A DNA stretch of 64,000 nucleotides from Flavobacterium lacisediminis (GCF_025909975.1 NZ_JAPCIO010000003.1:1-64000), one strand, 5' to 3'. Positions 9,701 through 21,553 are shown, numbered from the stretch's first letter. Notes: generated by a model not told the origin, from the letters alone. Made by a program: numbers and translations.

Positions 9701-9722
9701 TCAATTCTATTTTGATGTAAAA

Positions 9723-10655
9723 TTACAATACTGATTTTAAATCTGCATTCATATTACGAACTGCATCTGCACTTTTAGCAAACAATGCTTTTTCAGCATC
9801 ATTTAACTGTACGTCAACGATTTTCTCGATACCATTTTTACCAATAATACATGGAACTCCCATACAAATATCTTCTTGTCCGTACTCACCTTCTAAGAAT
9901 ACTGAACATGGAATCATACGTTTTTGATCGTTTAAGATACTATCTACTAAATATGCAACAGAAGCTCCTGGCGCATACCATGCTGAAGTTCCTAATAAAC
10001 CTGTTAAAGTAGCACCACCCACCATAGTATCAGCAGCTACTTTATCTAACTCAGCTTGAGATAAGAAATTAGAAACTGGAACACCATTGTAAGATGCTAA
10101 ACGTGTTAATGGAATCATAGTTGTATCACCATGACCTCCAATAACCATACCTTGAACATCATTAGCTGGTTTATCTAATGCTTTTGATAAGAAATATTTG
10201 AATCGTGAGCTATCTAAAGCACCACCCATTCCAATTACTCTGTGTTTAGGTAATCCTGTTGCTTTTAACGTTAAATACGTCATGGTATCCATTGGATTTG
10301 ACACTACTACAATAATTGCGTTTGGCGAATGAGTTAATACGTTATCAGCAACCGATTTAACGATTCCAGCGTTGATTCCGATTAATTCTTCACGAGTCAT
10401 TCCTGGTTTTCTAGGAATACCTGATGTAATAACTACTACATCACTTCCTGCTGTTTTTGAATAATCGCCAGTTGTTCCACTTAATTGCGTGTTAAAAACT
10501 GTTGTTGTAGCACACTGCATAATATCCATAGCTTTACCTTCAGCAAAACCTTCTTTAATGTCTACTAATACTACTTCGCTTGCGATTCCTCTGTACGAAA
10601 TAACATCTGCACATGTTGCACCTACGTTACCCGCACCTACTATTGTTACTTTCAT
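9723..10655 (-). CDS. mdh: Malate dehydrogenase
   Basis: NAD-dependent malate dehydrogenase of the lactate-dehydrogenase-like bacterial type (TCA cycle, malate to oxaloacetate), 310 residues. The N-terminal Rossmann motif VGAGNVGATCAD comes directly after the start. Substrate-binding arginines are in GIPRKPGMTREEL, followed by VVSNPMDTMTYL, and the catalytic His is in VIGGHGDTTMIPL. The frame is open a further 27 codons upstream, but that part (ILEFNINFNLTIFNIHNK) is not part of the fold and the ATG at 10655 puts MKVTIVGAG at the N-terminus, as in the family. The DUF6588 gene ends 28 bases upstream, so gyrB, the DUF6588 gene and mdh may form one transcript. Confidence 0.96.
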   Translation of the reverse strand: MKVTIVGAGNVGATCADVISYRGIASEVVLVDIKEGFAEGKAMDIMQCATTTVFNTQLSGTTGDYSKTAGSDVVVITSGIPRKPGMTREELIGINAGIVKSVADNVLTHSPNAIIVVVSNPMDTMTYLTLKATGLPKHRVIGMGGALDSSRFKYFLSKALDKPANDVQGMVIGGHGDTTMIPLTRLASYNGVPVSNFLSQAELDKVAADTMVGGATLTGLLGTSAWYAPGASVAYLVDSILNDQKRMIPCSVFLEGEYGQEDICMGVPCIIGKNGIEKIVDVQLNDAEKALFAKSADAVRNMNADLKSVL

Positions 10656-10683
10656 TTTGTTGTGTATATTAAAAATTGTTAAA

Positions 10684-13654
<2,971 letters not shown>

Positions 13655-13658
13655 TCAA

Positions 13659-13666
13659 CAAATATA
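13659..13666 (-). promoter_or_regulatory. Possible -7 box of gyrB
   Basis: Read on the minus strand this is TATATTTG, a perfect TAnnTTTG box 35-42 bases before the gyrB start. A TTTG -33 box at the right spacing is not evident. Confidence 0.4.
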
Positions 13667-13828
13667 AGCAAATAGACAAAAAGAAGAAATAAAAACCATA
13701 GCAACTCAACACTAAGTTATCAACAATTGTTAATTTTTAACAAAAGTGCCTTAAATCGAATAAAAATAGCCTTATTTTAAATTTTAGATGATTTTTTAAT
13801 TTCCTCAAAACAGAAGAAATAAAAAAAA

Positions 13829-13853
13829 CCTCTTTAAAACGAAATTAAAGAGG
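13829..13853 (-). terminator. Terminator after asnB
   Basis: The 9-bp stem CCTCTTTAA / TTAAAGAGG with a 7-base loop lies 32 bases past the asnB stop. It is followed on the minus strand by a run of eight Ts. Confidence 0.85.
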
Positions 13854-13884
13854 CCTTTCAAAACAACAAACCTAATAAAAAATA

Positions 13885-15501
13885 CTAAACCACTTCTTTT
13901 TCTACTGCAATAGACACATCCGCTTTCACGTGAGCTGCATTTGCTCTACCACTTGGATCTTGGTTTTCTTGCCATTTTGGAATCCATTTGCGAACGGTTT
14001 GTGCTGCACTCTCTTGTGGAAAATGCTTGTGAAATATCCTTCTGTAATAAAACGCCTCTTTTGTAACTGGCGTGTTATAAGGAAATAACAGTTTTGCTTT
14101 TTCAAATTCTTCATCCGTTACTTGACTTGAACAATACTCAATTAAAGTATCAATCCAGTTGTAACCTACTCCATCAGAAAACTGTTCTTTCTGTCTCCAC
14201 AAAATCTCTTCGGGTAAAAAGGGTTTTTCGGGTGTATCGAATGCTTTTCGTAAAATATATTTTTCTATTCCGTCATAAGTTTTTGGCATTTTTTCTTCTG
14301 GTTGAATTTTGATTGCCAAATTCAAAAATGCTTTATCTAAAAACGGAACTCGTGCTTCTAATCCATGCGCCATCGTTGATTTATCGGCACGAAGTAAATC
14401 GGCTGTAAATAACTTTTGAACACGCTCAATGGTTTCTTTTTGGAAATCTAATACCGATGGCGCATTTCGGAAATACAAATAACCACCGAAAATTTCGTCT
14501 GCTCCTTCTCCTGATAACACCATTTTGATTCCTTTCTCTGTTATTGCTTTCGACAAGAAATACATTGGAGTACTCGCACGAATTGACGTTACATCATACG
14601 TTTCCAAATGCCAAATCAACTTATCTAAAATTTCGATTCCTTGCTCCACTGTGAAATGAATTTCGTGATGAGTAGTTCCAATGAAATCTGCTACTTTTTT
14701 TGCTGCAACTAAATCTGGAGCTGAAGCATCTAATCCAATTGAGAAAGAATGCAATTCTTGCCCGCTACCTTCTAACAATCTTGAAGTGATTGAAGCAATT
14801 AAAGAAGAATCTAATCCGCCAGAAAGCAATACTCCAAATGGTACATCACACATTAGTCGTTTTTCTACCGCCTGGGTTAAACTCGATTGTAAAGCTTGTA
14901 AATCTAATTTCTCAACTGCGATTTCATGTGCTTCCCATTCTGGTTTATAATACTTTACAAAACCTGTTTTTTCGGTGTAATAATGTCCTGGAGGAAATGT
15001 TGAAAATGATTTACATTGGTCGGTAATAGCTTTCATTTCTGAAGCAAAATATAAGCGACCTCTTTCATCCATTCCGTAATATAAAGGTTTTACTCCCAGT
15101 GGGTCGCGAGCCACAATGTAATCATCCCCATCGATAACTACTAATGCGAAAATCCCGTCTAACATGTCGCAGAAATCATATCCAAATTCTTCATACAAAT
15201 GCACAATAACTTCTGAATCGGATGTGGTTCTGAACGTGTGATGTTTTAAAGTCGTTTCTCTTAACTTTTTGTGATTGTATATTTCGCCATTATGTACCAT
15301 CCAAGCCGAATCAGTTCCTTGAATGGGTTGTTTTCCTGTGTGCAAATCGACAATTGATAAACGCTCATGCGCCAAAATGTGACCTTTCTCAGTTACATGA
15401 ATATCACTTTCATCTGGACCACGATGGCTCATCCTTTTTGACAATTGCTGCACTAATGTTGCTTCTTTTCCTTTTCCTATAATGGCTAATATTCCGCACA
15501 T
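13885..15501 (-). CDS. asnB: Asparagine synthase (glutamine-hydrolysing)
   Basis: Makes asparagine from aspartate, ATP and glutamine. 538 residues. The N-terminal nucleophile Cys2 (MCGILAI) marks a class II glutamine amidotransferase domain (about 1-190, with RLSIVDL and HNGEIYNH). The synthetase domain has the PP-loop LLSGGLDSSL near residue 231 and GEGADEIFGGY. The extreme C-terminus (HVKADVSIAVEKEVV) is a short tail. It is flanked by terminators on both sides of its block and is likely monocistronic. The start is fixed by the need for Cys at position 2. Confidence 0.96.
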   Translation of the reverse strand: MCGILAIIGKGKEATLVQQLSKRMSHRGPDESDIHVTEKGHILAHERLSIVDLHTGKQPIQGTDSAWMVHNGEIYNHKKLRETTLKHHTFRTTSDSEVIVHLYEEFGYDFCDMLDGIFALVVIDGDDYIVARDPLGVKPLYYGMDERGRLYFASEMKAITDQCKSFSTFPPGHYYTEKTGFVKYYKPEWEAHEIAVEKLDLQALQSSLTQAVEKRLMCDVPFGVLLSGGLDSSLIASITSRLLEGSGQELHSFSIGLDASAPDLVAAKKVADFIGTTHHEIHFTVEQGIEILDKLIWHLETYDVTSIRASTPMYFLSKAITEKGIKMVLSGEGADEIFGGYLYFRNAPSVLDFQKETIERVQKLFTADLLRADKSTMAHGLEARVPFLDKAFLNLAIKIQPEEKMPKTYDGIEKYILRKAFDTPEKPFLPEEILWRQKEQFSDGVGYNWIDTLIEYCSSQVTDEEFEKAKLLFPYNTPVTKEAFYYRRIFHKHFPQESAAQTVRKWIPKWQENQDPSGRANAAHVKADVSIAVEKEVV

Positions 15502-15711
15502 AATCTTTAAGTTTAATCGTTGAAATGTTTAATTGTTTAAGTGATATTACACATTCACTTAATTTGATGAAGCAAAATTGAATATATAAGTTTAAATAAT
15601 AAACCTTAAAATTAATTTTAGTTACAATAAATAATTAAAAAACGATTTTTTAATTAAATTAAAAACTTTAAAAGTGGTTTTGAGTTTGTTTTGGTTACAA
15701 ATCATAAAAAA

Positions 15712-15729
15712 ACCACTCGAGTGAGTGGT
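15712..15729 (-). terminator. Terminator after the Gre-like gene
   Basis: The 7-bp stem ACCACTC / GAGTGGT with a 4-base loop lies 8 bases past the stop at 15738. On the minus strand it is followed by seven Ts. Confidence 0.8.
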
Positions 15730-15737
15730 GTTTGTTT

Positions 15738-16187
15738 TTATTCGATGGATTTAATTTGAAATCGATTGTTATTGATTACAACCTCATCTCCGAGACTTTT
15801 CCCCATTAATTGACTTCCTAATGGTGATTTTGGTGAAACGGCAATAATCGTTTTATTTTCTAGTTGGATTTTTGGTAAAGCGGCGCTGATATAAAACAAC
15901 ATTTCATTGGTTTGAACTAAACTTCCCAGAGCAACTTTGGCATGAATTGCCTCCGCATCAATTTTATCAACGCTATTTTTTTGACCGATGATTTCTGCTA
16001 ATTTTTGATTGAGTTTTTCTTGCTCCAAATGCATCATTGACAAAGCGGTTTCGTGCTTATCACCAGCCGAACCTTTCGCATCGTTTTGAGCATCTTGAGC
16101 CAAATCGGAAATCATAAAACGCAGTTCGCTTATTTTTTCAGATAATAGGTTTTGATAATGGGATTTTATTTTTTGTTTGAATGTCAT
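15738..16187 (-). CDS. GreA/GreB-like transcription factor (RNA polymerase secondary-channel type)
   Basis: 149 residues. The first 75 form a predicted helical hairpin (SEKISELRFMISDLAQDAQ... LEQEKLNQKLAEIIGQKN) with an acidic turn containing GDKHETAL, where Gre factors carry their catalytic acidic tip. Residues about 85-149 are a beta domain with VALGSLVQTN, AVSPKSPLGSQLMGKSLGDEV and a final strand, as in the GreA C-terminal FKBP-like domain. Similar Bacteroidota proteins are, as I recall, often mislabelled 3-oxoacyl-ACP synthase; nothing here supports that enzyme. The 45 bases upstream consist almost entirely of a dispersed repeat. True GreA is probably encoded elsewhere. Confidence 0.72.
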   Translation of the reverse strand: MTFKQKIKSHYQNLLSEKISELRFMISDLAQDAQNDAKGSAGDKHETALSMMHLEQEKLNQKLAEIIGQKNSVDKIDAEAIHAKVALGSLVQTNEMLFYISAALPKIQLENKTIIAVSPKSPLGSQLMGKSLGDEVVINNNRFQIKSIE

Positions 16188-16190
16188 GGT

Positions 16191-16232
16191 TTAACCGCAA
16201 AGTTCGCTAAGAAGGCGCTAAGAACGCAAAGA
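16191..16232. repeat. Dispersed CGCAAAG / CGCTAAG repeat, copy 1
   Basis: The stretch contains CCGCAAAGTTCGCTAAG and then GGCGCTAAGAACGCAAAG. It fills the gap between the stop of the secreted-protein gene (16233) and the start of the Gre-like gene (16187). The copy at 16673-16714 is its inverse, and 62596-62642 is a third relative. Confidence 0.75.
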
Positions 16233-16625
16233 TTATTGTTTTTCATTTTTAAATAACTCTTCGGCTTCTTTGCTTGATTTTTCAAAAATATCTTTCCCAA
16301 ACTTATCTAAAACTAAATCATTCATAGTCTTAGAATAACATTGGGAATATTCAGTAATTACACAACCTGCATTTTTTGTATCAATCCCGTATTTGTTTTT
16401 TGTGTAGTTTCGAATATAGGCCCTTAATTCAGGATTTTTTTCAAAAATTAAACCATATGAAAAACAATTAAAAATCCCATTTTTAAAATCGATTTTTGCT
16501 TGTTCGGTTCCACCTTCACAAGTAACTTTTCTCCAAACTATAGAATCACTTTTGTTAGAATTTTCATTTTGAGAAAATGCCTCACCAAATATTAAAAGAA
16601 ATGATATGTAAATAAACTTTTTCAT
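16233..16625 (-). CDS. Small secreted hypothetical protein (130 aa)
   Basis: Family not recognised. Signal peptide MKKFIYISFLLIFGEAFSQ, then a soluble domain with four cysteines (in VTCEG, FNCFS, AGCVI and SQCYS) that could pair in the periplasm, and a Lys/Glu-rich C-terminal helix. The gene sits exactly between two opposite-facing copies of a dispersed repeat (16191-16232 and 16673-16714), with a hairpin repeat also upstream at 16643-16662. No promoter is evident apart from sequences inside those repeats. It may be a recent or mobile acquisition, or the repeats may serve as its regulatory ends. Confidence 0.7.
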   Translation of the reverse strand: MKKFIYISFLLIFGEAFSQNENSNKSDSIVWRKVTCEGGTEQAKIDFKNGIFNCFSYGLIFEKNPELRAYIRNYTKNKYGIDTKNAGCVITEYSQCYSKTMNDLVLDKFGKDIFEKSSKEAEELFKNEKQ

Positions 16626-16642
16626 AATTGTATTATTTCAGA

Positions 16643-16662
16643 GATGCTTTCAGCATGACAAA
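16643..16662. repeat. Hairpin repeat with GACAA tail, copy A
   Basis: Stem ATGCT (16644-16648), loop TTC, stem AGCAT (16652-16656), then GACAAA. The same unit occurs at 62570-62588 with identical stem and loop and related flanks. Confidence 0.8.
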
Positions 16663-16672
16663 CGTTGTGGAA

Positions 16673-16714
16673 AAACTTTGCGAACTTTGCGAAAAACTTT
16701 GTGTCTTTGCGTTT
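16673..16714. repeat. Dispersed CTTTGCG repeat, copy 2 (inverted relative to copy 1)
   Basis: ACTTTGCGAACTTTGCG is followed by AACTTTGTGTCTTTGCG. On the opposite strand this reads CGCAAAG...CGCAAAGTTCGCAAAG, matching the copy at 16191-16232. It lies between the beta-barrel gene (stop at 16720) and the secreted-protein gene. Confidence 0.75.
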
Positions 16715-16719
16715 AAATT

Positions 16720-18474
16720 TTAGAAATCGAATTTGTAATTAGCACCTAACAACACCTGAATTCCTTGTACTGGGAAATTTGCCCAACGGTTGTATTGTTG
16801 ATTGGCTAAGTTGTTTCCTTTTAAGAAAGCGGTTAATCTTGCGTTGTATTTGTAGCCTACGTGAGCATTCAAATCGAAATAGCTATCTAAAGTTATTGCT
16901 GTTGTAGTGAAAGTTCCTGGATTAATCGTTAAATCGTCTTGAATTGAAATTAAATCTTTTCTTTCGCCTACAAAAAACACATTCGCTCCTGCGTACCATT
17001 TTTCGTTGATATCAAAATCTACTGTTGAACCAATTTTTAATTGTGGTAAATTCCATGCTTCAGCTTGAGAATCGGTTGAGTAATTATTATAGGTTCCGTT
17101 GATTCCGAAAGTTACGTTTTTAGAAAAATCGGCTTTCAATTCTCCGAAAATACTTAGCGTATTTAAATCGTCATACACAACTCCGAATGAATTTCCATAA
17201 GCATAACCATTTGTATTTGTTCCTGTTCCATCGAAACCATTACTTACAAATAACGCTCTATCTGCTTGATTTTTATTCGAAGCTCTAACATTAAACGCTA
17301 CTGAATTGGCTAATTTACCTTTCATCCCAATATATAAATCATATTTATTATCAGTTGGCGCTATAAACATTGTTGGCGACACAAACGGGTTTTGATCTAC
17401 GAAATCAGCATACGAATTTTGCTCTAAATCACCTTCTGCTCCAGCGTAAGCCACTAAAATATCACCTACCAATTTATAAGATGCTTTGATGTTTGGATAA
17501 ATAAAAATCTTGCCATCGCTTTCTCCGTTGATTTTTGCAGTTGCATAATATACTCCAGCTCCAATTTGAACCGATAAATCATCTTGTTGATACAAAATAC
17601 TTGGTTTTGTTCCTGCAATAATAGTGCTGTATTTTAATTCTGAATCTACATCGTACATTCTTTCAAAACTTCCTCCCACATAATCCACTACGAAATCTGC
17701 TTTTATTTTTTGATTCATTACATCGAAATCAAAATTTGGCTTGATAAAAAATCGATTTTCTCCCGAATCCAATCCATCAGAAAAACGTTTGAATTGCATG
17801 CTAGCATCTTTGAATAACCCATCTTTGAAACTCATTTTTCCACCAAGTGCAATCGTATTGTACGTTTGTTTTGAATCGATTCCTGCAATTGTTGGATCAT
17901 CAAAGAAAATAGTTTCTGTTGGCAAACCGTACCAATTGTAAATTTGATTTTTCACGCCTAAATCTACATTCCAACTGATATCGCGTTCACGAACTCCGTA
18001 AGTTACATCTAAACTGGTGTTATAGAATTTATCATCTAAAACCAAGTCTTTAATTCCGCCTTGAGACGATAAATGACGTAACATTCCGCCTACATAATTG
18101 CTTCTACTTAAATTTTGTGTAATGAACAATTCGGCGTTGATAGTTGGGTAATTTCCGAAACCTAACGTAGCGTAATTGTTGTATAATTTTTCTTTTTCGA
18201 TTTTATCTACACCAGCTGCTTTTCCTTTTGCAGGTGTAAACGTTGAAGCCACCGGAAACGAGAAAATATTGTACTGAATTACTTCTTTTTGCTGATTGTC
18301 TTCGTCATCTAACAATGGCGTTTCTTTAACCTTAAAGGCATCTGAAATAGTTGGTGTGTATGGTTTCACAATGTTTACCACTTCCGAACCAATGTTTTCA
18401 TCTTTTACTTGGGCAAAAGAAAATTGGATTCCGAATACGACTAAAACTAAGGCGATTATATTTAATTTCTTCAT
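16720..18474 (-). CDS. Outer-membrane beta-barrel protein (TonB-dependent-receptor-like barrel without plug)
   Basis: 584 residues with signal peptide (residues 1-21, ending FSFAQ). A short N-terminal region includes VNIVKPYTPTISDAFKVKETP. Then come many alternating beta strands (YATLGFGNYPTINAELFITQ, VDFDINEKWYAGANVFFVGE), ending GIQVLLGANYKFDF with a terminal Phe. The C-terminal part (DSYFDLNAHVGYKYN, AFLKGNNLANQQYNRW) is typical of TonB-dependent receptor barrels, but no plug domain or TonB box is visible. The next gene upstream on the same strand is a 1003-residue TPR protein 67 bases away, so the two are probably cotranscribed and may act together at the outer membrane. Substrate unknown. 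Confidence 0.78.
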   Translation of the reverse strand: MKKLNIIALVLVVFGIQFSFAQVKDENIGSEVVNIVKPYTPTISDAFKVKETPLLDDEDNQQKEVIQYNIFSFPVASTFTPAKGKAAGVDKIEKEKLYNNYATLGFGNYPTINAELFITQNLSRSNYVGGMLRHLSSQGGIKDLVLDDKFYNTSLDVTYGVRERDISWNVDLGVKNQIYNWYGLPTETIFFDDPTIAGIDSKQTYNTIALGGKMSFKDGLFKDASMQFKRFSDGLDSGENRFFIKPNFDFDVMNQKIKADFVVDYVGGSFERMYDVDSELKYSTIIAGTKPSILYQQDDLSVQIGAGVYYATAKINGESDGKIFIYPNIKASYKLVGDILVAYAGAEGDLEQNSYADFVDQNPFVSPTMFIAPTDNKYDLYIGMKGKLANSVAFNVRASNKNQADRALFVSNGFDGTGTNTNGYAYGNSFGVVYDDLNTLSIFGELKADFSKNVTFGINGTYNNYSTDSQAEAWNLPQLKIGSTVDFDINEKWYAGANVFFVGERKDLISIQDDLTINPGTFTTTAITLDSYFDLNAHVGYKYNARLTAFLKGNNLANQQYNRWANFPVQGIQVLLGANYKFDF

Positions 18475-18500
18475 TTTCTATATTTTTAAATGAGATACTA

Positions 18501-18527
18501 GATACTGAAACAAGTACAGTATGACAA
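18501..18527. repeat. Hairpin repeat with GACAA tail, copy B (different stem)
   Basis: Stem ATACTG (18502-18507), loop AAACAAGTA, stem CAGTAT (18517-18522), then GACAA. The stem differs from the other copies while remaining paired. It lies between the TPR gene and the beta-barrel gene. Confidence 0.7.
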
Positions 18528-18541
18528 TTATCTGATTTTTA

Positions 18542-21500
18542 TTAATTTGTGATTGATGAATTACGTTTAGCTTCTTCTCCTTTGATGAAATCTAATTCTT
18601 TTTGAGCTTCATCGATTACATCTGTATATTCTTTGAAGTTTTCAATAACACTTTCTAAAATGTAAGTTGCTTGGAAACTATCTTTTAATCCGTAGAAGTT
18701 TTTCGCCATAATTACTAAACTCTTCGCTCCGTAATATTTGTATCCTGAATAATCTTGAGCAATTTTTTGCACTACAACATTTGAAGGTTCAAACTTGCCT
18801 TCTTTGTTTTTAAAGTAAGCATCGTAATACAAAGCTTCGGCAGCTAATTCCCCTTTTGCAATTTTTTGCAATTTAGCATACGCTTCTTTCGCTTTAGCTT
18901 CATCATTTGTTTTAATAGCAGAACGCGCTACGATAATTTGAGCATCACTTTTAATTCTGTCATCGATTTTGTCGTTTTTCAATACTTTATCAGCATATAC
19001 AACGGCATTAGTGAAATCTTGTTTTTCGTAATATGATTTCATTAAATTAGATTGTGCATACGTAGTATTTTGCGGGAAATCTGCTTCGGTTTCCAAACGT
19101 TTTAAAACTGGAATCGCGCTGTCGTAATTTTTAGCTTTCAAATGAACTTGACACAAACGCGCTAAAGCTTGTTCTGTAAATTCGTTTCTAGGTTTTGAAA
19201 CTACAAATTCGTAATGTTTCACAGAATTTGATTCTAAGTTATCTGCAAAATACAATTGTGCTAAGTAGAAATTCGCTTTCAAAGCATGTAATCCGTTTGG
19301 AAATTTACTCACATAACTTGAGAATCCTGAAATAGCTTGTTTGCTGTTGTTTTGTAAATATTGTTTTTCAGCCGATTCGTAGGTATCGTTATCTAAATCC
19401 GCATCAGAAACTTCTACAAATGATAAGGTTTTAACCCAAGCCGCATATTCATCCACTTGACCTTTATCTACATAAATCAAACGAGCTGTTGAAACGGCTT
19501 CAATAGATTCTGGTGAATTTGGATATTCTGCAACCACTTTTTTAAATTTCCCTAGAGCTAAATCTTCTTTGCTTGAGTTATAGTAGATCAAACCTTGTTT
19601 TAAAATCGCTTTTGCCACATACGAACTTGATTTGTATCCGCTGATTAATTTATCATAAGTTGCAATTCCTTTGTCGTTCTGATTTTGATTTACGTAAGTA
19701 TTTCCTAATTCATACAATGCATCATCTGCATATTGAGAGGTAGGATAGGTTTTTACAAATTTCTCTAAATCTTCAATTTTACGATCGGGTTTACTTACAA
19801 ATCCGTAGCTAATTCCTTTTTGAAATGCTGCGTAATCAGCGTCAACACTTTTCATGTCGATAGCTTTATTGTAAGCATCCATTGCTGGCCAATATTTTGC
19901 CGCCATGAAATTACAATCACCTAATCTCAAATACGCATCGGTTAAACGAATTTTATCATCTTTAGAAGATTTGGTAAAAGCGTCGAAATATTGAATCGCA
20001 TTTTCATATTCTTTCAATTTGAAATACGAATACGCTAAGTTGTAATTTGCATTTGCGTATTCAGGTGTATTTGAAGCTTCAGTCGAATTTAAAAACTGTT
20101 TAAAACTCAATTTTGCTTCTTCAAATTGGTCTAAATTATACTCAGTTTCCGCTTTCCAAAAAGTGGCTCTTGCGGTGAATTTTGCATCTTTATTTTCGGC
20201 TAACGATTTTTTAAATAACGTATAAGCACCTTTGTAATCGCCATCGGTATACAATTCTAAACCTCTGTAAAACGTTACTTTTTGATACGCTAATTTATTT
20301 TCTGGAGATTTATTTTTTTCTAATAAAACTAACGCTTCTTTATAATTTTTTGAAGTGATATACGAACTAATCAACAATGTGTTAATCTCTGATTTATATG
20401 GCGTATTTGGATATTTAGCCACGTAAGCATTTAACACTTCAGGAACCGATTGATAAGGATTTCCGATTTCGTAACTCAATTTCGCATAATTCAAATACGC
20501 ATCTTCTTGAATTTTTAAATCAAATTCCATTTCAGAAGCAGTTTTGAAAGCATTTAACGCTTGTTGTTTTTTATCGGTTTTCAAATAACTTTCTGCTAAA
20601 TGATAGTAAGCATTTTGAGCCACACCGTCATTTCCGTCAATGATTTTATTGAATTGCGAAATCGCGTTTTCGTAATCTTTTTGTTGGTAATAGGTGTAAC
20701 CTAATTGGTAAAAATCGGTATTTGTCCATTTTCCTTTTTTACCGTTATAAGCTAATAAATAAGGAAGTGCTTTATCGTATTGTTTCAAGTTGAAATAACT
20801 TTCACCAATGATTTTAGACAATTCGCTTTTTTCTTCCCCTTTAGATTTTGGCAGTTGTTCTACACCTAAATCAATGGCCTTTTGGAAATTCCCAAGCTTG
20901 AAATTCATGTCGGCTTGAAAATATCCCATTTTCTCTTTGTACTTATCTTGGTCAGAAACTTGCTCGAAATATTGATTAGCGCTTTTATAATCATCCGTTT
21001 CGTAAGACATATAACCTAAATAATATTTCGCTTGACTTCCAAAAGTCTTCGAATTCACTACCTGGTTGAAGTATTTTGTAGCTTCTTTCGTGTTTTTAGC
21101 TGTGAAATAAGCATATCCTTTTTGGAAATTATATTTTTCTCTATCGGCTTGCGACATGCTATTCGAATCCGCTTTATCGAACCATTCTAATGATTTTGGA
21201 TAATTCCCTTGATCAAAATAATAATGCGCTACTTCAATATACGCTTGATTCGTTTTCGTACTCGTTGGATAATCTTCCACAAAACTTTCTACTAAAACAT
21301 CAGCTCCCATTTGGTCCAAACGAATCGCACAATTAGCAATATAGTAAGCACAATCCGATTCTACTTCCATATTATCGGTTTTGGATTTTACATTGTCAAA
21401 CAGAATTTGAGCTGCTTGATATTGTTTATCTTTATACAACTCGACAGCTCTGTTGAACTCAGTTAACTCGTGTGTATAGACAGAAGATTGTTGGGCAAAA

Positions 21501-21553
21501 AGTGTTCCCGAGAAGAACAACACTAAAAAAGAAAGTTTTAAATACTTTATCAT
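18542..21553 (-). CDS. Large periplasmic/outer-membrane TPR protein (1003 aa)
   Basis: The signal peptide (residues 1-20, LVLFFSGTLFAQ) is followed by about 950 residues of tetratricopeptide repeats. Many have the pattern YFKLKEYENAIQYFDAF or YYQQKDYENAISQFNKI, covering nearly the whole length. The C-terminus is a Lys/Glu-rich helix. Such proteins act as scaffolds for multi-protein complexes. The partner is probably the beta-barrel encoded 67 bases downstream on the same strand. Pairs of this sort are common in Bacteroidota, some linked to T9SS accessory functions, but I cannot assign a named component. There is no lipobox at the cleavage site. Confidence 0.85.
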   Translation of the reverse strand: MIKYLKLSFLVLFFSGTLFAQQSSVYTHELTEFNRAVELYKDKQYQAAQILFDNVKSKTDNMEVESDCAYYIANCAIRLDQMGADVLVESFVEDYPTSTKTNQAYIEVAHYYFDQGNYPKSLEWFDKADSNSMSQADREKYNFQKGYAYFTAKNTKEATKYFNQVVNSKTFGSQAKYYLGYMSYETDDYKSANQYFEQVSDQDKYKEKMGYFQADMNFKLGNFQKAIDLGVEQLPKSKGEEKSELSKIIGESYFNLKQYDKALPYLLAYNGKKGKWTNTDFYQLGYTYYQQKDYENAISQFNKIIDGNDGVAQNAYYHLAESYLKTDKKQQALNAFKTASEMEFDLKIQEDAYLNYAKLSYEIGNPYQSVPEVLNAYVAKYPNTPYKSEINTLLISSYITSKNYKEALVLLEKNKSPENKLAYQKVTFYRGLELYTDGDYKGAYTLFKKSLAENKDAKFTARATFWKAETEYNLDQFEEAKLSFKQFLNSTEASNTPEYANANYNLAYSYFKLKEYENAIQYFDAFTKSSKDDKIRLTDAYLRLGDCNFMAAKYWPAMDAYNKAIDMKSVDADYAAFQKGISYGFVSKPDRKIEDLEKFVKTYPTSQYADDALYELGNTYVNQNQNDKGIATYDKLISGYKSSSYVAKAILKQGLIYYNSSKEDLALGKFKKVVAEYPNSPESIEAVSTARLIYVDKGQVDEYAAWVKTLSFVEVSDADLDNDTYESAEKQYLQNNSKQAISGFSSYVSKFPNGLHALKANFYLAQLYFADNLESNSVKHYEFVVSKPRNEFTEQALARLCQVHLKAKNYDSAIPVLKRLETEADFPQNTTYAQSNLMKSYYEKQDFTNAVVYADKVLKNDKIDDRIKSDAQIIVARSAIKTNDEAKAKEAYAKLQKIAKGELAAEALYYDAYFKNKEGKFEPSNVVVQKIAQDYSGYKYYGAKSLVIMAKNFYGLKDSFQATYILESVIENFKEYTDVIDEAQKELDFIKGEEAKRNSSITN

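Larger units (their letters stand above)
9422..9722. other. 301-base intergenic region between secDF and mdh
   Basis: It holds the secDF promoter near its left end and the mdh terminator near its right end. Between them (about 9500-9660) the sequence is A/T homopolymer-rich, with no open frame of note and no recognisable RNA. Confidence 0.6.

Noticed and set aside
15738..16187. 3-oxoacyl-ACP synthase
   Set aside because: Proteins of this kind sometimes carry that name in databases, but there is no thiolase fold, no catalytic Cys-His-Asn or Cys-His-His triad, and the length is less than half.
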